In this document: piece after piece, positions 1 to 7,063 of the stretch | How the letters are laid out: the number at the start of each line of letters is the position of its first letter | Numbering within the stretch: position 1 is the first letter of the stretch | NCBI RefSeq assembly: GCF_004217185.1 | Contig: NZ_SHKL01000001.1 | Coordinates: forward strand, 1,177,001 to 1,241,000 | DNA length: 64,000 nt | Source: Pseudonocardia sediminis | GTDB taxonomy: Bacteria > Actinomycetota > Actinomycetes > Mycobacteriales > Pseudonocardiaceae | Direction of reading: 5' to 3' | Notes under the pieces: model-generated | The model's database searches: none | What the model was told of the DNA's origin: nothing | Seen by the model: the letters and a program-made list of their open reading frames with translations, nothing else | Translations under genes and position numbers: made by a program

Positions 1-36
1 CTGACCATCCTCCCGGCCGTCGCGGGCGGGAAGTAG
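1..36 (+). CDS. cysO: CysO sulfur-carrier protein, C-terminal end only (partial)
   Basis: Only the last eleven codons lie in the window. They read LTILPAVAGGK and then TAG. M. tuberculosis CysO ends in TILPAVAGG, a ubiquitin-like tail whose terminal glycine carries the thiocarboxylate that CysM uses as sulfur donor. The position seven bases before cysM matches the mycobacterial mec-cysO-cysM order. Here one lysine follows the Gly-Gly, so the glycine would have to be exposed by proteolysis before activation. I infer that a Mec-type JAMM peptidase encoded upstream could do this, but that gene is outside the window. Confidence 0.85.
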   Translation: MTILPAVAGGK

Positions 37-993
<957 letters not shown>

Positions 994-1013
994 TCCCGCG
1001 CCCGTCTCTCAGC

Positions 1014-1056
1014 GAACGGCACCCTCGTCGGAATCTTTCCGACGGGGGTGCCGTTC
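1014..1056. terminator. Bidirectional terminator after cysM
   Basis: Long inverted repeat with arms GAACGGCACCCTCGTCGG and CCGACGGGGGTGCCGTTC (one mismatched base pair) around an AT-rich loop. It sits between the converging ends of cysM and the GH13 gene. The ACGGCACCC/GGGTGCCGT stem recurs near 57.4 kb. Confidence 0.8.
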
Positions 1057-1080
1057 GTCGTGCCCGCCAGGGCCCGGGAC

Positions 1081-2376
1081 TCAGCCGGTGAGGATCCGCC
1101 AGGTGTGGGGCTCCAGGAGCAGGGGATCGTCGGTCGGGGCGGCTTCGGCCTGGACCTCGCCGTGCAGCTCGTCCGGGAAGCGGAACGGGGCGTCGTCCAC
1201 CGAGAGCAGCAGGACCAGGCCTCCGCCGTCGCCCTCGCGCGGGGCCGAGCGCAGGGCGATCGTGGTGTCGGTGACGTGCTCGACGGTGGTGCGGGCGTCC
1301 ACCAGCCAGGGGTGGCGGCGGCGGAGCCCGATCAGGCGCTGGTGCAGCTCACGGGTGGCGGCGCCGAACGGCGCGAGGCCGTCGGGGGTGTCCGGGAACG
1401 GCGGGCGGATCGCGTCGTCGCCGTGCTCGCGCTCCTCCTTGACGCCGGTGAACGCCTGCTCGTCCCCGGCGTAGATCGCCGGGATCCCGGCGACGGTCAT
1501 CAGCACCGCGACCGCGTGTCCGAGGTGCGCGGGGTTCTCCAGGCGGCTCGCGATGCGGGTGACGTCGTGGTTGCCGACGAACGTGAGCGGCGTGAACGTC
1601 GCCAGCATCTCCTCGTGCCGGCTCAGGTTCCAGGCCAGCTCGTGCAGGTTGCCGTCGTTGAGCGAGCTCCAGATCGACTTCCACAGCTCGTACTGGGTCA
1701 CCGAGTCCAGGCCCGACTCGGCGACGACCGCCGCGTAGTCGCCGTGGATGACCTCGCCGACGAACCACGCGTCCGGGTGCCGCTCCCGTACGCCCGGGAG
1801 CACGGCGGCCCAGAACGTCGACGGCACCTGGTAGGCGGCGTCGAGGCGCCAGCCGTCCACGCCGCGGTCGAGCCAGTGCGTCATGACGGCGGCGACGTGC
1901 GCGCGCACGGCCGGCTCGTCGTGGTCGAAGGAGACGAGCTTGTCGTGGCCCTCGAAGGCCTCGGGCTCGTCGCCGTTCCAGCGGAACCATCGGCCCGCCT
2001 CGGACTCCGGCCCGTCCTGGAGGGCCCGTGTGAACTGCGGGAACGAGCGTCCGACGTGGTTGAACACGCCGTCGAGCAGGATCCGGATCCCGCGGGTGCG
2101 GCAGGCGGCGACGAGACGGTCGAACGCGGCGTCGTCACCGAGGCGGGGGTCGATCCGGAAGTGGTCGACGGTGTCGTAGCCGTGGGTCTCGGAGGCGAAC
2201 ACCGGGCCCAGCGCGAGCCCGGAGCAGCCGAGCTCGACGAGGTAGTCCAGCCAGGGCTCGAACCGGTCCAGGCGCGGTTCCGGCGGCGTGCCCTCGGGCA
2301 GTGCCTGCGCCTCGGCGCCGACGAAGCCGAGCGGGTAGGCGTGCCACCACACCGCATGATCGATCCATCGGTCCAT
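1081..2376 (-). CDS. GH13 alpha-amylase-family glycoside hydrolase
   Basis: This 431-residue cytoplasmic protein has the (beta/alpha)8 barrel signatures of family GH13. DGVFNHVG is region I, GWRLDAAY carries the nucleophile aspartate (region II), GEVIH carries the acid/base glutamate (region III) and FVGNHD is region IV. It probably acts on alpha-glucosides, short maltodextrins or trehalose-type sugars; the exact substrate cannot be read from the sequence. It has no signal peptide and no carbohydrate-binding module. It starts at ATG 2376, diverges from the Q/N-repeat gene and shares its 155-base upstream region, and it converges on cysM. It is the first gene of the island that splits the cysM-rhomboid order. 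A link to the neighbouring GTPase system is possible but unproven. Confidence 0.88.
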   Translation of the reverse strand: MDRWIDHAVWWHAYPLGFVGAEAQALPEGTPPEPRLDRFEPWLDYLVELGCSGLALGPVFASETHGYDTVDHFRIDPRLGDDAAFDRLVAACRTRGIRILLDGVFNHVGRSFPQFTRALQDGPESEAGRWFRWNGDEPEAFEGHDKLVSFDHDEPAVRAHVAAVMTHWLDRGVDGWRLDAAYQVPSTFWAAVLPGVRERHPDAWFVGEVIHGDYAAVVAESGLDSVTQYELWKSIWSSLNDGNLHELAWNLSRHEEMLATFTPLTFVGNHDVTRIASRLENPAHLGHAVAVLMTVAGIPAIYAGDEQAFTGVKEEREHGDDAIRPPFPDTPDGLAPFGAATRELHQRLIGLRRRHPWLVDARTTVEHVTDTTIALRSAPREGDGGGLVLLLSVDDAPFRFPDELHGEVQAEAAPTDDPLLLEPHTWRILTG

Positions 2377-2442
2377 GCCGCCATCCTCCCGGTCGGTGTC
2401 CGGACGGCTGCGACCGGCTTCTGAGCAGTGGTCCGGCGGGGG

Positions 2443-2462
2443 ATGAGTACTCCGGTACTCAT
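2443..2462. promoter_or_regulatory. 8-bp inverted repeat operator-like site upstream of the Q/N-repeat gene
   Basis: Perfect palindrome with arms ATGAGTAC and GTACTCAT around TCCG, lying 70 bases before the repeat-protein ATG in the divergent intergenic region. The right half plus flank (CTCATGACCG) and the left GAGTA recur at 7013-7035, before the surface-protein gene. The sharing suggests one regulator binds both; the LuxR-family gene at 11-13.7 kb is the obvious candidate. That assignment is inference. Confidence 0.5.
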
Positions 2463-2531
2463 GACCGTCGCCGGTCGCCGGAGCACTCTTCTCCTCAAGC
2501 GAGACCCCGACACTCCAGCGAAGAAGAGGCG

Positions 2532-3500
2532 ATGACGATGACCGACACCGTGGGTTCGAACTTCAACCAGCAGGCCAAGTCCGGTGGTGACGACGGCGGC
2601 GACATCTTCCAGAACCAGCAGCAGGCCGGCGCCGGGCTGGGCGGGTCGAACTTCAACCAGCAGGCGAAGTCGGGCGGCGACGAGGTCCTGGTCGGCCCGA
2701 ACGGCGAGCAGGTCTTCACCGACGAGCAGGGGCGCCACTTCTTCTTCGACGCCGACGGCGACCGGATCTTCCTGCCGGAGGACGACGGCGGTGACATCTT
2801 CCAGAACCAGCAGCAGGCGGGTGCCGCCGGGCTCGGCGGGAGCAACTTCAACCAGCAGGCGAAGTCCGGTGGTGACGACGGTGGCGGGGACATCTTCCAG
2901 AACCAGCAGCAGTCCGGTGCCGGTGGCGGGGGCAGCAACTTCAACCAGCAGGCGAAGTCGGGCGGTGGCGACGACGGCGGGGACATCTTCCAGAACCAGC
3001 AGCAGTCGGGCGCCGGCCACGGTGGGTCGAACTTTAACCAGCAGGCGAAGTCCGGTGGTGATGACGACGGCGGGGACATCTTCCAGAACCAGCAGCAGTC
3101 GGGCGGCGGCCACGGTGGGTCGAACTTCAACCAGCAGGCGAAGTCCGGTGGTGACGACGGCGGCGGGGACATCTTCCAGAACCAGCAGCAGTCGGGCGGC
3201 GGCCACGGCGGGTCCAACTTCAACCAGCAGGCCAAGTCCGGTGACGACGACGGCGGCGGCGACATCTTCCAGAACCAGCAGCAGTCCGGTGCCGGTGGCG
3301 GGGGCAGCAACTTCAACCAGCAGGCCAAGTCCGAAGGGAGCGACCACGATGACGCCCCCGTCGAGACCGTCGCCCACCACACCGAGGAGCCGACGTTCGC
3401 CCCGGCGTACGAGGAGCGCAGCTTCGAGGCCGAGAGCCACGACAGCGGCGGCTCGGACGGTTCCGGGGACCACGCGGCCGCGATGAGCCACGACGGCTGA
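2532..3500 (+). CDS. Q/N-rich tandem-repeat protein (IniB-position, amyloid-like)
   Basis: This low-complexity protein of 322 residues has no signal peptide. About residues 9-267 are tandem units of roughly 31 residues built from two half-repeats, SNFNQQAKSGG followed by an acidic/Gly spacer and DIFQNQQQ followed by a Gly-rich spacer. I count eight copies of NFNQQAKS and seven of DIFQNQQQ. One non-repeat island (EVLVGPNGEQVF through DGDRIFLPED) interrupts units two and three. The tail is acidic and His/Ser-rich. ATG 2532 is chosen because GAAGAAGAGG precedes it. The gene holds the place of iniB in front of iniA/iniC-like genes, but I see no direct sequence similarity to mycobacterial IniB. 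Evenly spaced F-N/Q-Q cores separated by glycine resemble functional amyloid repeats such as curli; that reading is inference. Confidence 0.8.
   Translation: MTMTDTVGSNFNQQAKSGGDDGGDIFQNQQQAGAGLGGSNFNQQAKSGGDEVLVGPNGEQVFTDEQGRHFFFDADGDRIFLPEDDGGDIFQNQQQAGAAGLGGSNFNQQAKSGGDDGGGDIFQNQQQSGAGGGGSNFNQQAKSGGGDDGGDIFQNQQQSGAGHGGSNFNQQAKSGGDDDGGDIFQNQQQSGGGHGGSNFNQQAKSGGDDGGGDIFQNQQQSGGGHGGSNFNQQAKSGDDDGGGDIFQNQQQSGAGGGGSNFNQQAKSEGSDHDDAPVETVAHHTEEPTFAPAYEERSFEAESHDSGGSDGSGDHAAAMSHDG
2556..3331 (+). repeat. In-frame tandem repeat, about 90-93 bp period
   Basis: The coding repeats encode alternating SNFNQQAKS and DIFQNQQQ motifs. Units are highly similar at DNA level but carry synonymous differences and single-codon length changes in the Asp/Gly spacers. 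One unit is enlarged by a non-repeat insertion of about 35 codons near 2680-2785. The reading frame is kept throughout, so this is a protein repeat, not a CRISPR or noncoding satellite. Confidence 0.9.
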
Positions 3501-3539
3501 GTCGACGACGCCCCGTAGCGAACCGCGGGGCCGGAACGA

Positions 3540-3580
3540 GTGAGCAGGTGCCCGGACGCCGAGTCCGGGCACCTGCTCAC
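3540..3580. terminator. 18-bp perfect hairpin between repeat gene and GTPase genes (attenuator or terminator)
   Basis: Arms GTGAGCAGGTGCCCGGAC and GTCCGGGCACCTGCTCAC pair perfectly around GCCGA. No T-run follows, which is common for actinobacterial terminators. It lies 39 bases after the repeat-gene stop and 24 bases before the GTPase start. It could stop or attenuate transcription so that the repeat protein is made in excess of the GTPases. Confidence 0.65.
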
Positions 3581-3604
3581 ACGTGCGAGGGGAGACGACT
3601 CCAG

Positions 3605-5467
3605 ATGCCCGCAACCCCGAGTGCCGCCGCGAAGCACGCGCTCGAGACCCTCGACATGACCGTCAAGGGCGCCCGTGCCTACGACCGCGAGGACCTGGCC
3701 GACCGCCTCCGCGCCGCGCGCAGGCTGCTCGAGGCCGCGACCGTCACCGTGCACGTCGTCGGGGAGTTCAAGCAGGGCAAGAGCTCCCTGGTGAACGCGC
3801 TGCTCACGGCGCCCGTCTGCCCGGTCGACGACGACATCGCCACCGCCGTCCCGACCGAGGTCCGCTACGCCGCCGAGCTGGCCGCGAGCGCCAGCTTCGA
3901 GTCCGCGCCCGGATCCGGCGGCCCGGGGTGGACCGAGGCGATCTCGCCGTCGGACATCGCCGCCTACGCCTCGGAGTCGGGCAACCCGGGCAACACCCGT
4001 CGTCTGCGCTCGGTCACCGTCGGGATCTCGCGCCAGCTGCTCTCCACCGGGCTCGTCCTGATCGACACCCCCGGCGTCGGCGGTCTCGGCTCCACCGCCA
4101 ACGCGACGGCGATGAGCTCGCTGCCCCAGTCGCACGCGGTGCTGTTCGTGACCGACGCCTCCCAGGAGCTGACGGCGGCGGAGCTGCGGTTCCTGCGCAC
4201 CGTGCGCGAGCTGTGCCCGACGTTGCTGCTCGTGCTGACCAAGACCGACCTCTACCCGCAGTGGCAGCGGATCCTCGACCTCGACCAGGGCCACCTGCGC
4301 CGGAAGGGGATCACGGTCGACGCGGTCGCGGTGTCGTCGGAGATCCGGGCGCTCGCCGCGAAGGACGCGGACCAGGAGCTGAACAACGAGTCCGGCTTCC
4401 CGGAGCTGGTCCGCCGGATCAACGACGTGCTCGCCGGCTCCGAGCGGATCGCCGTCGACTCCGTCGTCACGCACCTGGGCTCGGCGCTGGGCCAGATGGA
4501 GGTCGCCGCGACGGCCCGTCGCGACGCCCTGCTCGACCCGGAGAACGCGGCCGAGCTGGTCGCGACGCTCACCGCGGCGAAGGAGAGCGCCGACGCGCTG
4601 CGCGAACGGTCGTCGAAGTGGCAGCTGCTGCTCAACGACGGGTTCGCCGACATCGCCTCGGACGTCGACTTCGACCTGCGCGACCGCGCCCGCCGCGCGA
4701 TGCACGAGGCGGAGGCCGCGATCGACGAGGGCGACCCGGCGAAGAACTGGGAGGAGTTCGAGCAGTGGTTCCGCCAGCGCCTGGCCGGTGAGGCGCTGGA
4801 GAACTACGCGCTGTTCGTGCGCCGGGCCAAGGAGGTCGCCAACACCGTCGGCGAGCACTTCGACCTGGCCGAGTCCGAGATCGTCACCGCCCGCGAGGTG
4901 TCCGCCCCGGTCGAGCTGCTGGACACGTTCACCGTCGACTCCGCGTTCGTGGAGAAGAAGGCCAAGGGCGCCGGGATGGCCGCGTTCCAGAAGGCCTACG
5001 GCGGTTTCCTGATGTTCACCATGCTCACGCACATGGCGGCACTCGCCATTCCGGCGCCGTTCGGCCTGATCACCGGTGCCCTGATGGGACGCGCCGGGCT
5101 CAAGGACGAGCGGCGGCGTCAGCTGGAGAAACGCCGCAGCGAGGCGAAGGCGGCCGTGCGCCGGTTCGTCGACGAGTTCCAGATGCAGGTCGGCAAGGAC
5201 TCCCGCGACGCGATCCGGCACGTCCAGCGCGAGCTGCGGACCGCGTGGACCGAGCGGGTCTCGGAGCTGCAGCGCTCCGCGGCGGCCGGGCTGGCCGCCG
5301 CGCAGGAGTCCGCGCGCACCGGTGAGTCCGACGTCGGGGCGCGGGAGCGGATCGCGAACGACCTGGCGTCGCTGGCGATGCTGCGCGCCCGCCTCGACGA
5401 CCTGGCCGGGCACCTGGAGCGGGTGCGCGGCGAGCCGGTGACCGCAGGAGAGGGCGCGCCGCGATGA
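3605..5467 (+). CDS. iniA: Dynamin-like GTPase, IniA-type
   Basis: This is a large GTPase of 620 residues in the bacterial dynamin family. The P-loop is GEFKQGKSS at about 53-61, G3 is DTPGVGG at about 154 and G4 is TKTD at about 212. A long helical region follows, then a hydrophobic hairpin near 466-495 that would insert in membrane, then a charged coiled-coil tail. The length and order match mycobacterial IniA (about 640 residues), a membrane-remodelling GTPase induced by cell-wall drugs. ATG 3605 is preferred because GAGGGGAG lies ten bases upstream. The stop overlaps the next start by ATGA, so the two GTPases are translationally coupled, like IniA and IniC. The symbol is by family and position, not by proof of orthology. 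Confidence 0.85.
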   Translation: MPATPSAAAKHALETLDMTVKGARAYDREDLADRLRAARRLLEAATVTVHVVGEFKQGKSSLVNALLTAPVCPVDDDIATAVPTEVRYAAELAASASFESAPGSGGPGWTEAISPSDIAAYASESGNPGNTRRLRSVTVGISRQLLSTGLVLIDTPGVGGLGSTANATAMSSLPQSHAVLFVTDASQELTAAELRFLRTVRELCPTLLLVLTKTDLYPQWQRILDLDQGHLRRKGITVDAVAVSSEIRALAAKDADQELNNESGFPELVRRINDVLAGSERIAVDSVVTHLGSALGQMEVAATARRDALLDPENAAELVATLTAAKESADALRERSSKWQLLLNDGFADIASDVDFDLRDRARRAMHEAEAAIDEGDPAKNWEEFEQWFRQRLAGEALENYALFVRRAKEVANTVGEHFDLAESEIVTAREVSAPVELLDTFTVDSAFVEKKAKGAGMAAFQKAYGGFLMFTMLTHMAALAIPAPFGLITGALMGRAGLKDERRRQLEKRRSEAKAAVRRFVDEFQMQVGKDSRDAIRHVQRELRTAWTERVSELQRSAAAGLAAAQESARTGESDVGARERIANDLASLAMLRARLDDLAGHLERVRGEPVTAGEGAPR

Positions 5468-7032
5468 CCCCGGCACCCCCGACGCTGGTCAACCGCGTCC
5501 GCGGGCTCGTGCACCGGGCGTGCAGCGTCTACGGCGGGGGCCCGGCCATGCCGGACCTGCTCGCCGCGGCCGCGCGCCTCGACGAGCCGTTGCGGGTCGC
5601 GATCGCCGGACGGATCAAGGCCGGCAAGTCCACGCTGCTCAACGCGCTCGTCGGTCAGGAGCTGGCGGCCACCGACGCGGGGGAGTGCACCCGCGTCGTC
5701 ACCTGGTACCGCGACGGGCACACCTACCGCGTCGGCGCCCAGCTGCGTTCCGGGCGGCGTCTCGGCCTGCCGCCCGGGCCCACCGGAGGGGCCCCGGACC
5801 TGCAGGGCCTCTCCGCCGACGAGATCGACCACCTGATGGTCGACTGGCCGTCCCCGGCGCTGCGCGAGATGACGCTGATCGACACCCCCGGCATGGACTC
5901 GCTGACCACCGAGCTGTCCGGGCGCACGACGTCCACCCTGACCCCGGATGACGACGAGGGACCGGGCGCCGTCGACGCCGTCGTCTACCTGATGCGGCAC
6001 ATGCACGCCACCGACGTCTCGTTCCTGGAGGCCTTCCGCGACGACCCGGCCGAACGCCGCCCGATCAACACGATCGGCGTGCTGGCCCGCGCCGACGAGG
6101 TCGGGCACGGCCGCCCGGGCGCGCTGGACAGCGCGGCGCGGGTCGCCGGGCGCTACCGCGAGGACCCGCGGGTGCGGGCGCTGTGCCAGACCGTGCTGCC
6201 GGTCGCCGGGCTGCTCGCCGCGACCGCGGCGACCCTGCGCGAGGACGAGTTCCGCGCCCTCGGGCTGCTCGCCGCCGCGGACGACGGCGTCGCGGACAAG
6301 CTGCTGCTGACGGCGAACCGGTTCGTCGCCGCCGGGACCGAGCTCGACCTGGGCCCGGCGCGGCGGGCGGCGCTGCTCGAGCGGTTCGGGCTGTTCGGGG
6401 TGCGGCTGTCGGTGCAGCTGATCGACTCCGGCGTCGCGACGACGGCCGGTGCGCTGTCGCGCGAACTGCTGCACCGCAGCGGCCTGTCCCCGTTCCGGGA
6501 GGCGCTGACCAGCCGCTTCGCCGGCCGGGCCGAGGTGCTCAAGGCACGCTCCGCGCTGCGCGCGACCGAGTCGGTGCTGCGCCGCTATCCGGTGCCGGCC
6601 GCGGCGGCGCTGATGCACGAGCTGGAGCTGGTGACCGCGGGCGCGCACGAGTTCGCCGAGATCCGGCTGCTGGACACGCTGCGCACCGGCGCGCTGATGC
6701 TCACCGACGCCGAGCGGGCCACCGCCGAACGGCTCCTCGGCGGCGAGGGCGTGGCGCCGGGGACACGGCTGGGCCCGCCGCCGGGCAGCACCCGGGAGGA
6801 GACGCTGCAGGTCGCGCAGGCGGCGCTGGTGCAGTGGCAGCGCCGGGCCGAGCACCCGTCGTCCGGGCGCGACGTCCGGGAGGCCTGCCGGGTGCTGGTG
6901 CGCACCTGCGAGGGGCTGCTGCTGGGCGTGCTGGAGAACGGCCTCCCCCTGCAACGGGCGGTGCCGAACACCGGGTTCGTGAGCAACGGGGGAGTAGCCA
7001 CCGGCCCCGGTCGAGTAGCGGACTGCTCATGA
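5464..7032 (+). CDS. iniC: Dynamin-like GTPase, IniC-type partner
   Basis: This second GTPase has 522 residues, close to the size of mycobacterial IniC. The P-loop AGRIKAGKST lies at about 48-57 and G3 DTPGMDS at about 140. The G4 position reads RADE rather than the usual TKxD, a feature I recall in IniC proteins. It lacks an obvious membrane hairpin, which fits a partner that works with the IniA-like protein. It overlaps the upstream gene by four bases. Its last codons run through a motif (GAGTA to CTCATGACCG) that matches the operator-like site before the repeat gene, so a second promoter for the downstream genes may lie inside its 3' end. Confidence 0.82.
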   Translation: MTPAPPTLVNRVRGLVHRACSVYGGGPAMPDLLAAAARLDEPLRVAIAGRIKAGKSTLLNALVGQELAATDAGECTRVVTWYRDGHTYRVGAQLRSGRRLGLPPGPTGGAPDLQGLSADEIDHLMVDWPSPALREMTLIDTPGMDSLTTELSGRTTSTLTPDDDEGPGAVDAVVYLMRHMHATDVSFLEAFRDDPAERRPINTIGVLARADEVGHGRPGALDSAARVAGRYREDPRVRALCQTVLPVAGLLAATAATLREDEFRALGLLAAADDGVADKLLLTANRFVAAGTELDLGPARRAALLERFGLFGVRLSVQLIDSGVATTAGALSRELLHRSGLSPFREALTSRFAGRAEVLKARSALRATESVLRRYPVPAAAALMHELELVTAGAHEFAEIRLLDTLRTGALMLTDAERATAERLLGGEGVAPGTRLGPPPGSTREETLQVAQAALVQWQRRAEHPSSGRDVREACRVLVRTCEGLLLGVLENGLPLQRAVPNTGFVSNGGVATGPGRVADCS

Positions 7033-7036
7033 CCGG
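7013..7036. promoter_or_regulatory. Second copy of the GAGTA...CTCATGACCG motif
   Basis: GAGTAGCGGACTGCTCATGACCG (split here as GAGTAGCGGA and CTGCTCATGACCG) matches 16 of 23 positions with the site at 2445-2467, including ten consecutive bases at the right side. It straddles the iniC-like stop and lies about 30 bases before the surface-protein start. I infer a shared operator or promoter element for the two transcription units. Confidence 0.45.
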
Positions 7037-7063
7037 GGGCGTCCGCGACGGGAGTCTCATGCC

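Noticed and set aside
2556..3331. Regular repeats taken as a possible CRISPR array
   Set aside because: The units are in frame, encode a conserved peptide and have no unique spacers of constant size; no cas genes are near.
2495..5476. Very long open frame on the minus strand opposite the repeat and first GTPase genes
   Set aside because: It is a mirror of the repeat and GTPase coding strand: the translation is low-complexity Pro/Trp/Lys and Arg-rich, with no motif. High GC keeps stops rare in antisense frames.
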